In this document: positions 1 to 5,303 of the stretch, in pieces
Numbering within the stretch: position 1 is the stretch's first letter
Layout: each line of letters starts with the position of its first letter
From: Opitutales bacterium
GTDB taxonomy: Bacteria > Verrucomicrobiota > Verrucomicrobiia > Opitutales > JAFGAQ01
Assembly (NCBI GenBank): GCA_028704125.1
Contig: JAQVLM010000080.1
Coordinates: 1-9,628 of the forward strand
DNA: 9,628 nucleotides
Reading direction: 5' to 3'
Translations under genes and position numbers: made by a program
The notes under the pieces: generated by a model
Database searches by the model: none
What the model saw: only the letters and a program-made list of their open reading frames with translations
Told to the model about the DNA's origin: nothing

Positions 1-42
1 GATGTTATCGGCAACCTTAAAAGCTGTCTGCATCTGTATCAT
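1..42 (-). CDS. rplN: 50S ribosomal protein L14, N-terminal fragment (cut by window edge)
   Basis: Only the first 14 codons are inside the window, reading MIQMQTAFKVADNI. This matches the usual L14 opening (MIQ..T.L.VADN), a 23S rRNA-binding protein of the large subunit at the subunit interface. The ATG is preceded by AGGAGA with an 8-nt spacer, which supports the start. It follows rpsQ by 35 nt on the same strand, the standard spc-operon order (L29, S17, L14). The rest of the gene lies left of the window. The call rests on a short but characteristic peptide plus gene order. Confidence 0.9.
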   Translation of the reverse strand, partial: MIQMQTAFKVADNI

Positions 43-50
43 ATCTGCGC

Positions 51-56
51 TCTCCT
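51..56 (-). promoter_or_regulatory. Shine-Dalgarno site of rplN
   Basis: The minus strand reads AGGAGA, 8 nt upstream of the rplN ATG. It fixes the start of a gene that is otherwise almost entirely outside the window. Confidence 0.75.
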
Positions 57-77
57 ATTATGCTATGGATTGCCTCA

Positions 78-341
78 TCACACTGTGAGAGCTTTTTCGA
101 TGACACGGATCACGCGCCAGCGCTTGAGCTTGCTCAATGGGCGGGTTTCCGAGATCTCGAACTTGTCACCGGCCTGGCATTCGTTAGCCTCGTCATGCGC
201 ATGAACCACGGTTTTGCTCTTGATTTCCTTACCGAAACGGGGGTGCGGAATCTTATAGGAATACTCGACCTTCACCGACTTGTTACCAGAACGGTTGGCG
301 ACTACTCCGGTCAATACCTTACGCTGATTTCTTTCGCTCAT
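78..341 (-). CDS. rpsQ: 30S ribosomal protein S17
   Basis: Encodes an 87-residue S17, an OB-fold primary 16S rRNA-binding protein of the small subunit and an early assembly protein. Family landmarks are visible: the opening R-K-x-L-T-G-V-V (residues 7-14), the HPRFGK segment (33-38), HDE (49-51) and the C-terminal GDKFEISETRPLSK stretch (58-71) followed by a basic KRWRV. The length is normal for the family. The start is supported by GAGGAG at 351-356, which overlaps the rpmC stop codon, so translation is probably coupled to rpmC. rpmC ends 13 nt upstream and rplN begins 35 nt downstream. Confidence 0.98.
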   Translation of the reverse strand: MSERNQRKVLTGVVANRSGNKSVKVEYSYKIPHPRFGKEIKSKTVVHAHDEANECQAGDKFEISETRPLSKLKRWRVIRVIEKALTV

Positions 342-354
342 CTTGATCTACTCC

Positions 355-570
355 TCAGACTGCGGCATCGGTGGAGGCCGTCTTCTTGTTATTCAAAAAG
401 GTTTTCAACCGGGCGATGTTCCGACGCAATTCCATCAGTCGATGGGGCTTGTCGATCTGCCCGGTCTGCTTGCGCAGACGGAGGGTGACGAGCTCATCTT
501 CCGCATCACGGATCATTTTCTCCAGCTCCGCCGGGCTTTGCTCCCGGATCTCTACATTCTTCTTAGCCAT
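355..570 (-). CDS. rpmC: 50S ribosomal protein L29
   Basis: Encodes a 71-residue L29, a small helical-hairpin protein of the large subunit near the exit tunnel, next to L23. The typical L29 pattern is present: an acidic and polar first helix with the ELxxLRxRxxTGQ-type segment, then PHRLMELRRNIARLKT, the usual RxxRRxIARxxT signature. A tail of about ten residues (KTASTDAAV) extends past the helical core. The ATG at 570 is chosen over the in-frame TTG three codons upstream (577-579). A strong AGGAGGA sits 10 nt before the ATG but only 1 nt before the TTG. It lies between rplP (22 nt upstream) and rpsQ. Confidence 0.97.
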   Translation of the reverse strand: MAKKNVEIREQSPAELEKMIRDAEDELVTLRLRKQTGQIDKPHRLMELRRNIARLKTFLNNKKTASTDAAV

Positions 571-580
571 ACGCTTCAAA

Positions 581-587
581 TCCTCCT
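581..587 (-). promoter_or_regulatory. Strong Shine-Dalgarno that decides the rpmC start
   Basis: The minus strand reads AGGAGGA, 10 nt upstream of the ATG at 570 and only 1 nt upstream of an in-frame TTG at 577-579. The spacing favours the ATG, giving a protein that begins MAKKNVEI. Confidence 0.8.
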
Positions 588-592
588 ACGCC

Positions 593-1018
593 TTACAATG
601 CATCACCATCCTCGCGGGAGATGAAACGACAACGAACGCCCAGCTTACCATCGGCCAAACGCATGGCCTCACGGGCCACACTTACCGAACATCCGGACAA
701 CTCGAAAAGCACATTACCGGGGCGCACAACGGCCACCCAGTATTCCACCGATCCCTTACCTTTACCCATACGGGTTTCTGCAGGCTTGCGGGTAATCGGC
801 TTCTGCGGGAATATCCGGATCCACACCTTACCTTTTCTTTTCAGGTAACGGTTGATCGCGATACGGGCCGCTTCAATCTGGTTTGCCTTAAGTTTGCCGC
901 GATCCAACGTCTGGATACCAAACTCACCGAACGCCAGATAGTCTCCCCTCTTGGCCTCGCCACGGATACGGCCCTTGTGGACCTTGCGGTATTTTGTTCT
1001 ATTTGGAATTAAAGCCAT
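593..1018 (-). CDS. rplP: 50S ribosomal protein L16
   Basis: Encodes a 141-residue L16, which binds 23S rRNA and helps shape the A-site region of the large subunit. The N-terminus has the family pattern PxRTKYRKxxKGRxRG (residues 5-20). The conserved loop KPAETRMGKGKG spans about residues 78-89; R83 there corresponds to the arginine in the E. coli loop (R81 by E. coli numbering). It is followed by VEYWVAVVRPG (91-101) and a C-terminal AREAMRLADGKL helix (115-126). Length and architecture are normal. The ATG has only a weak upstream AGG. It lies 27 nt after rpsC and 22 nt before rpmC, in the standard order. Confidence 0.98.
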   Translation of the reverse strand: MALIPNRTKYRKVHKGRIRGEAKRGDYLAFGEFGIQTLDRGKLKANQIEAARIAINRYLKRKGKVWIRIFPQKPITRKPAETRMGKGKGSVEYWVAVVRPGNVLFELSGCSVSVAREAMRLADGKLGVRCRFISREDGDAL

Positions 1019-1045
1019 TTTAGTGCCTGATTAAGGGTTTCGACC

Positions 1046-1678
1046 TCAGACGGTTTCTTCCTTGGGAAGACATACCCAAGTCTTGACTCCGATGGTTCCA
1101 TAAACGGTCTCCGCCGTTGCGAAACCGTAGTCAATATTCTCACGCAATGTATGTAGGGGCACACGACCCGCGCGCTGCTTTTCAGTGCGGGCGATTTCCG
1201 CGCCGCCCAAACGCCCCGAACACTGGATACGAATCCCATCGGCCCCGACCGACATCGTGGTCTGAACCGCCTTCTTCATTGCGCGGCGGAAGGAAATACG
1301 ACGTTCCAACTGGAGTGCAACATTCTCGGCCACCAACTGGGCTTCGAGCTCAGGCTTTTTGACTTCCTGAACATCCACCAGCACTTCGTGACCCACGAGC
1401 TTCGCGAGATCGTCCTTGAGCTTGTCAAGTTCTCCGCCCTTGCGCCCGATCACAAACCCCGGACGAGCAGTGAAAATCTTCACACGCACCCGGTTCGAGG
1501 CCCGCTCAATAAAGATACTCGGCACCGAAGCCAACTTCAGCTTCTTGGAAAGGTACTGACGGATCACGTAGTCCTCCTTCAAGAGCTTGGGGAATTCTTT
1601 CTTGCTGGCAAACCAACGGGACTCCCAGTCGCGACGGACTGCAAGCCGGAAACCAATAGGATTTACTTTCTGTCCCAT
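1046..1678 (-). CDS. rpsC: 30S ribosomal protein S3
   Basis: Encodes a 210-residue S3, part of the mRNA entry site of the small subunit. The classic start MGQKVNPIGFRL is followed by the N-terminal domain and a type II KH domain whose GxxG-like loop reads VIGRKGG (76-82). The C-terminal domain carries the SGRLGGAEIARTE motif (around 154-166) and the AxTxYGxIGVKTW ending typical of the family. It is slightly shorter than E. coli S3 (233 residues) because the C-terminal tail ends soon after KTWVCLPKE. The start is 10 nt after the rplV stop, and a GAGAAG motif overlaps that junction. Confidence 0.98.
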   Translation of the reverse strand: MGQKVNPIGFRLAVRRDWESRWFASKKEFPKLLKEDYVIRQYLSKKLKLASVPSIFIERASNRVRVKIFTARPGFVIGRKGGELDKLKDDLAKLVGHEVLVDVQEVKKPELEAQLVAENVALQLERRISFRRAMKKAVQTTMSVGADGIRIQCSGRLGGAEIARTEKQRAGRVPLHTLRENIDYGFATAETVYGTIGVKTWVCLPKEETV

Positions 1679-1688
1679 AATACTTCTC

Positions 1689-2021
1689 TTATGACTGTGC
1701 CAGTACGATAGTGATGTGACTCATCCGCTTCTTATAGGGATGCGCCATTCCCCTTGCCACGGGATGGAAACGTTTAATGGAAGGCCCTTCGTTCACAATG
1801 GCCGACTTGATGGTGAGCGATTCCGCCACCACGTTCGCATTGTTCTCCGCGTTGGCAATCGCAGACTTCAGCGTCTTGTAGACAAGCCGCGCAGACTTCC
1901 TCGGAATAAACTTGAGAAGCTCAGCCGCTTCGGCCGCGTTCTTCCCTTGGATCACACGAGTGATCTCCCGCACTTTCTGCGGAGACATCCTCGAATATTT
2001 GGTTAATGCTCTGATTTCCAT
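1689..2021 (-). CDS. rplV: 50S ribosomal protein L22
   Basis: Encodes a 110-residue L22, a 23S rRNA-binding protein whose beta-hairpin lines the nascent peptide exit tunnel. Landmarks are the R-x-S-P-x-K-V-R segment (11-18), the AIANAENN motif (55-62) and the hairpin region GPSIKRFHPVARGMAHP (79-95), followed by KKRMSHITIVL. Length is normal, with no sign of the hairpin insertions or deletions linked to macrolide resistance. The start matches the family. The upstream Shine-Dalgarno is weak (AAAGAG very close to the ATG), and the gene is preceded by an unusually long 100-nt gap after rpsS that holds two hairpins. Confidence 0.98.
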   Translation of the reverse strand: MEIRALTKYSRMSPQKVREITRVIQGKNAAEAAELLKFIPRKSARLVYKTLKSAIANAENNANVVAESLTIKSAIVNEGPSIKRFHPVARGMAHPYKKRMSHITIVLAQS

Positions 2022-2070
2022 GGCTCTTTGCGAGTGGTGTTTGTTTGCCGGTCCAGACTGCCGCGACTTG

Positions 2071-2087
2071 GGCTCCTATACGGAACC
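2071..2087 (-). other. Hairpin 2 in the rpsS-rplV gap
   Basis: In the minus-strand RNA, GGUUCC pairs with GGAGCC across the 5-nt loop GUAUA, giving a 6-bp stem with one G-U pair. It lies 50 nt before the rplV start. No U-run follows, so it does not look like an intrinsic terminator. A role in mRNA stability or regulation is possible but unproven. Confidence 0.5.
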
Positions 2088-2098
2088 TCATCCCGTCA

Positions 2099-2114
2099 GC
2101 CGGGCTTACCCGGC
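2099..2114 (-). other. Hairpin 1 in the rpsS-rplV gap
   Basis: A perfect 6-bp GC-only stem, GCCGGG/CCCGGC, closes a UAAG tetraloop. It begins 7 nt after the rpsS stop codon. The downstream minus-strand sequence is UGACGGGAUG with no U-tract, so a rho-independent terminator is unlikely, and genes continue on the same strand. It may protect or process the transcript, or act as a regulatory site. Confidence 0.6.
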
Positions 2115-2121
2115 ACCCAAA

Positions 2122-2391
2122 CTATTTCTGCGTATGCGGATTGTGGCCTTTAAAGGTTCGTGTCAGCGCAAACTCGCCCAGTTTGTGCCCCACCATGTTT
2201 TCCGTCACATAAACCGTCAGGAACTTGCGGCCGTTGTGAACGTTGACGTTCAACCCGATGAAATCGGGCGTGATCGTTGAACGACGGGACCAAGTCTGAA
2301 TCGGCTTGCGCGAACTGGTAGCCTGCGCTTCCGTGACTTTCTTCATCAGTCCTGGATCGACGAAATAACCTTTTCTAAGGGATCTTGACAT
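2122..2391 (-). CDS. rpsS: 30S ribosomal protein S19
   Basis: Encodes an 89-residue S19, which sits in the head of the small subunit with S13 and contacts bridge elements near the tRNA sites. The family signature is plain: RSLRKGYFVD at the start (3-12), TWSRRSTI (33-40), HNGR (52-55) and VTENMVGHKLGEF (62-74), followed by TRTFKGH. Length is normal. It starts 20 nt after rplB; a purine stretch containing GAGAAG precedes the ATG, though very close to it. Unlike most junctions here, its stop is followed by a 100-nt structured gap before rplV. Confidence 0.98.
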   Translation of the reverse strand: MSRSLRKGYFVDPGLMKKVTEAQATSSRKPIQTWSRRSTITPDFIGLNVNVHNGRKFLTVYVTENMVGHKLGEFALTRTFKGHNPHTQK

Positions 2392-2411
2392 GACTTCTCA
2401 ATTCTTTCGTT

Positions 2412-3254
2412 TCAGCGTTTCACCTTGCGGCCGTTGCGACGGACCAGGATCATGGAATTGCTCGTCTTCGAGCGCTTACGGGTCGGGAAGCCCTTTGCCA
2501 ACTGTCCCCATGGGGAGACGGGCTGACCACCACCCGATGTACGGCCTTCACCACCACCCATCGGGTGATCGACCGGGTTCATTGCAACCCCGCGGACGCG
2601 TGGGCGCTTGCCCTTCCAACGGTTACGACCGGCCTTACCCAGCTTCTGGTTCTGGTGGGTCGAATTTCCGACTTCACCGATGGTGGCGCGGCACTTCGCA
2701 TTCACCAGGCGGATTTCGCCGGAGGGAAGCTTCAAAGTCGCATTGTCTCCATCTACATTCACCATCTGGACGGCATTTCCTGCCGAACGGGCGATCTGAG
2801 CACCCTTCCCCGGCAACAGTTCCACCGCATGAATCTTCATGGCGGGCGGCATCACCGATAACGGCATGCTGTTTCCAGGGATAAATTCGATCTTCTTGGT
2901 GGAGCTCATCAGCTTCGAACCCGCCGATACGCCCTGCGGCGCAAGGATGTAGCTCTTTTCGCCGTCCGCATACTGCAGCAGCGCGATGTTAGCAGAGCGG
3001 TTCGGATCATACTCGATCGCGAGCACTTCCGCCTCCACATCCAACTTGTCACGACGGAAATCGATCACGCGATAGAGGCGTTTGTGTCCGCCACCCCGGC
3101 GACGCGATGTGATCCGGCCATATGCATTGCGACCCTTCTTGTGGTGAATGCTTTCGGTCAGTTCCTTCTCCGGACGTTTAGTCGACACTTCCTGCCGGTT
3201 CTTCACGTGGAAGCGCTGGCTCGGTGTCAATGGTCTTGTTTCAATCAAAGGCAT
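2412..3254 (-). CDS. rplB: 50S ribosomal protein L2
   Basis: Encodes a 280-residue L2, a core 23S rRNA-binding protein needed for subunit association and peptidyl transferase activity. The N-terminal RNA-binding part includes KKGRNAYGRITSRRRGGGHKR (about 39-59). The C-terminal region carries the signature RGVAMNPVDHPMGGGEGR (221-238). H230 here corresponds to the functionally important E. coli H229. The end is the usual basic tail (RRNGRKVKR). Length is typical (E. coli 273). A strong GGAGG with a 7-nt spacer precedes the ATG. rplW ends 26 nt upstream and rpsS begins 20 nt downstream. Confidence 0.98.
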   Translation of the reverse strand: MPLIETRPLTPSQRFHVKNRQEVSTKRPEKELTESIHHKKGRNAYGRITSRRRGGGHKRLYRVIDFRRDKLDVEAEVLAIEYDPNRSANIALLQYADGEKSYILAPQGVSAGSKLMSSTKKIEFIPGNSMPLSVMPPAMKIHAVELLPGKGAQIARSAGNAVQMVNVDGDNATLKLPSGEIRLVNAKCRATIGEVGNSTHQNQKLGKAGRNRWKGKRPRVRGVAMNPVDHPMGGGEGRTSGGGQPVSPWGQLAKGFPTRKRSKTSNSMILVRRNGRKVKR

Positions 3255-3280
3255 GGTTTTTCCTCCGGTGGATTCGGTGC

Positions 3281-3568
3281 TTACTGCATTTCGATGGTAT
3301 CACCCTGCTTGAGTGTCACGATGGCCTTTTTGGCCGCACTCTTCGCCACACGCTTCCGGTTCATCCGGTTGAGCTTGATCAGGGGTTTGGAATTCAGGAT
3401 GTTCACACGGGTCACTTTGACCTTGTAAAGCTGCTCAACAGCCTCGGCGACTTCCTTGCGATCGGCATCCGGATACACTTCAAATGTATACTGATTGCTA
3501 TGGGAAGAGAGGCGGGTCGCCTTCTCCGACAGGATCGACTCCTTCAATACTTTCGCTGGATTGATCAT
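3281..3568 (-). CDS. rplW: 50S ribosomal protein L23
   Basis: Encodes a 95-residue L23, which lies at the exit of the nascent peptide tunnel and, in known bacteria, is the docking point for trigger factor and signal recognition particle. The family pattern is visible: an N-terminal ILSEKATRL segment, QYTFEVYPDADRKEVAEAVEQLYKVKVTRVN as the central helix-strand unit, and a basic NRMNRKRVAKSAAKKAIVTL segment. The ATG overlaps the rplD stop in an ATGA arrangement (3565-3568). AAAGGAG with a 7-nt spacer inside rplD supports the start, so the two genes are probably translationally coupled. Confidence 0.97.
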   Translation of the reverse strand: MINPAKVLKESILSEKATRLSSHSNQYTFEVYPDADRKEVAEAVEQLYKVKVTRVNILNSKPLIKLNRMNRKRVAKSAAKKAIVTLKQGDTIEMQ

Positions 3569-4200
3569 GATTCAGCTCCTTTCACGCGGGCAAGAATCGT
3601 GTCCGTACCACGCTCGGAAATGATAATGTTCTGAAACTTTAGCAAATCGGTCGCACTCAGGGTGTCGGTCCCGATCATTTCCACCCGCTCGATATTGCGG
3701 GCTGCCAAAACCATCTTGTCGTCGAACTGGTCATCAACGATCAGGACGCGCCCGGCAGGAGCCATCTTTCCCAGAATCGAGTTAAAGGTCTTGGTCTTGG
3801 CATCGGCCGATTCAAAACGCTGAATCAACGCTACCTTTCCATCCGAAGCACGTTCAAACAAAGCGCGCTTGAATGCGAGGTCCTTCATCTTCTGATTGAC
3901 CTTTTCAGAGAAGTCCCTTGGGCGGGGTCCGAAGATCACACCACCCTTGCGCCAGATCACCGTGCGACGGGATCCCTGACGGGCACCACCTGTTCCCTTT
4001 TGCTTGAAGGGTTTCTTACCTGTTCCACTGACCTCGGAACGGGTCTTGGTGCATGCATTGCCCTGACGCTGGTTGTTGCGGACCGCAAGCAGATACTGAC
4101 GGAGAGCCTGCAAGCCGGTTTCCCCTTCCAGGACGGGCCACTCAGCAATCTCCTTTTCGGAAACCTCAACACCTTCCGGTGAATATACCTTGAATTTCAT
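3565..4200 (-). CDS. rplD: 50S ribosomal protein L4
   Basis: Encodes a 211-residue L4, a large-subunit protein whose extended loop reaches the exit tunnel. The signature loop spans about residues 45-98: RQGNACTKTRSEVSGTGKKP, then QKGTGGARQGSRR, then GGVIFGPRPRDFS. The C-terminal Rossmann-like domain ends ILARVKGAES. Length is normal (E. coli 201). In gamma-proteobacteria L4 also represses its own operon through a leader RNA; whether that occurs here is unknown, but a structured leader precedes rplC. The start is supported by AAAGGA upstream. It follows rplC by 20 nt and overlaps rplW by 4 nt. Confidence 0.98.
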   Translation of the reverse strand: MKFKVYSPEGVEVSEKEIAEWPVLEGETGLQALRQYLLAVRNNQRQGNACTKTRSEVSGTGKKPFKQKGTGGARQGSRRTVIWRKGGVIFGPRPRDFSEKVNQKMKDLAFKRALFERASDGKVALIQRFESADAKTKTFNSILGKMAPAGRVLIVDDQFDDKMVLAARNIERVEMIGTDTLSATDLLKFQNIIISERGTDTILARVKGAES

Positions 4201-4220
4201 TGTCGCTCAATCCTTTCTAC

Positions 4221-4868
4221 TCACGCGGCTTTCGAGGCACCCTTTTTCTTCGCTGTGCGAACCGACAGGATCGAACCATTCGAACCCGGCAAACTGCCCC
4301 GCACCAGAATGATGTTCTTTTCCGGAAGCACCTTGACGATGCTCAGGTTTTGAACCGTCCGTTGGACACATCCCATGTGACCCGGCATCTGCTTACCTTT
4401 TAAAATGTGACCCGGAGTCTGCCTCATACCGTAGGAACCACCGCGACGGTGCATCATGTGCCCGTGTGTCGCCGGCTGCCCCGAATAGTTATAGCGCTTC
4501 ATGACGCCTTGAAATCCGTAGCCCTTCGTAACACCAATCACGTCGATGTACTGGCCTTCGCTGAAGCGGTTCGCAGTGAGCACATCGCCGACTTTGTATC
4601 CGGCAACGTCTTCCACCCGAAATTCCTTGAGATGAACCAGTGGCTTGGATTCGACATTCTTCAGATGGCCGATTTCCGCCTTGTTCATGCGGCTGGCCTT
4701 CTGCTCCCCAAATCCGATCTGAACCGCATTGTATCCGTCCTTTTCCACAGTCTTGACCTGGGTGACGGGACACGGTCCCACTTCGATTACAGTCACAGGC
4801 TGCAGACGATTGTCTGCGTCATATACCTGTGTCATCCCTATTTTTTTACCTAATAGTGTAATATTCAT
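4221..4868 (-). CDS. rplC: 50S ribosomal protein L3
   Basis: Encodes a 215-residue L3, an early-assembling 23S rRNA-binding protein with a loop reaching the peptidyl transferase centre. The N-terminus TLLGKKIGMTQVYD (4-17) is the family hallmark. The central extension GSYGMRQTPGHILKGKQMPGHMG (144-166) includes Q150, the position that is N5-methylated in E. coli L3. The C-terminus ends in a basic KKKGASKAA tail. The start at 4868 is set by homology, because no Shine-Dalgarno is visible in the roughly 20 nt upstream. Instead a stem structure ends 2 nt before the ATG. It appears to head its own transcription unit: a 118-nt gap with a candidate promoter separates it from rpsJ. Confidence 0.97.
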   Translation of the reverse strand: MNITLLGKKIGMTQVYDADNRLQPVTVIEVGPCPVTQVKTVEKDGYNAVQIGFGEQKASRMNKAEIGHLKNVESKPLVHLKEFRVEDVAGYKVGDVLTANRFSEGQYIDVIGVTKGYGFQGVMKRYNYSGQPATHGHMMHRRGGSYGMRQTPGHILKGKQMPGHMGCVQRTVQNLSIVKVLPEKNIILVRGSLPGSNGSILSVRTAKKKGASKAA

Positions 4869-4870
4869 AG

Positions 4871-4915
4871 CTAAGCGGCAGGTGGGTTGCCCCGTTTCGA
4901 TAAGACCTGCGTTAG
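4871..4915 (-). promoter_or_regulatory. Structured leader immediately before rplC (candidate autoregulatory RNA)
   Basis: In the minus-strand RNA a two-part stem can form: outer CUAA/UUAG (4912-4915 with 4871-4874) and inner GCAGGU/ACCUGC (4905-4910 with 4878-4883), separated by a small internal loop. Inside it, GGG-GCAA-CCC (4884-4893) makes a 3-bp hairpin with a GNRA-type tetraloop, adjacent to the inner stem. The other side of the loop, CUUAUCGAAAC, is unpaired. The outer stem ends 2 nt before the rplC ATG. No Shine-Dalgarno lies between the structure and the start. The pairing is seen in the sequence; a regulatory role is inferred. Confidence 0.45.
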
Positions 4916-4940
4916 ACGTGTGATTTTTGAAAAAAGTCCG

Positions 4941-4968
4941 ATTAAAACACCCCCACTCGAGAAATCAA
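4941..4968 (-). promoter_or_regulatory. Candidate sigma70-type promoter for the rplC operon
   Basis: On the minus strand, TTGATT (4963-4968, 4/6 to the -35 consensus) is followed after 16 nt by TTTAAT (4941-4946, 5/6 to the -10). A TG one base upstream of the -10 makes an extended -10. Transcription would start around 4934 and give a leader of about 65 nt before rplC. It lies in the 118-nt gap after rpsJ. This is a consensus match only. Confidence 0.5.
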
Positions 4969-4986
4969 GCAGAGAATACTGAAATT

Positions 4987-5295
4987 TTAGACATTAATGG
5001 TGATTTCGACTCCAGCGGGCAAATTGAGCTTCTTGAGCTCATCCACAGTGACCGATGTAGGCTCGATGATGTCGATCATGCGCTTGTGCGTGCGCATTTC
5101 GAACTGATCCATCGACTTCTTGTCAACGTGAGGAGAACGGTTAACCGAATACTTTTCCACCCTTGTCGGGAGGGGAATGGGTCCGGCCACTCGTGCACCC
5201 GAGCGCTTGGCAGTCTCCACGATCTCACTCGTGGACTGGTCGATCACCCGGTAATCAAAACCTTTAAGTCTAATCCTGATCCTTGGCTGTTTCAT
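4987..5295 (-). CDS. rpsJ: 30S ribosomal protein S10
   Basis: Encodes a 102-residue S10, a small-subunit head protein that in E. coli also acts as NusE in transcription antitermination. The family pattern is complete: IRIRLKGFDYRVID at the start (6-19), the GPIPLPT turn (38-44), and RSPHVDKKSMDQFEMRTHKR spanning the extended loop (53-72), followed by DIIEPT. Length is normal. It begins only 8 nt after the fusA stop, with an AAAGGAAAG stretch at the fusA end as the likely ribosome-binding region. It is therefore part of the str transcription unit, while a 118-nt gap separates it from rplC. There is no tuf gene between fusA and rpsJ. Confidence 0.98.
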   Translation of the reverse strand: MKQPRIRIRLKGFDYRVIDQSTSEIVETAKRSGARVAGPIPLPTRVEKYSVNRSPHVDKKSMDQFEMRTHKRMIDIIEPTSVTVDELKKLNLPAGVEITINV

Positions 5296-5303
5296 GGCAA
5301 TGC

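Noticed and set aside
371..1012. Plus-strand 213-codon open frame antisense to rpmC and rplP
   Set aside because: It spans two real ribosomal protein genes and their gap, and its product has no protein-like features.
2099..2114. GC-rich hairpin after rpsS as an intrinsic terminator
   Set aside because: No U-tract follows on the minus strand, and essential genes continue immediately downstream on the same strand.
4924..4936. T-run and A-run in the rpsJ-rplC gap as a terminator
   Set aside because: The runs can only form a weak A-U hairpin with no GC-rich stem before a U-tract, so a terminator is not supported.
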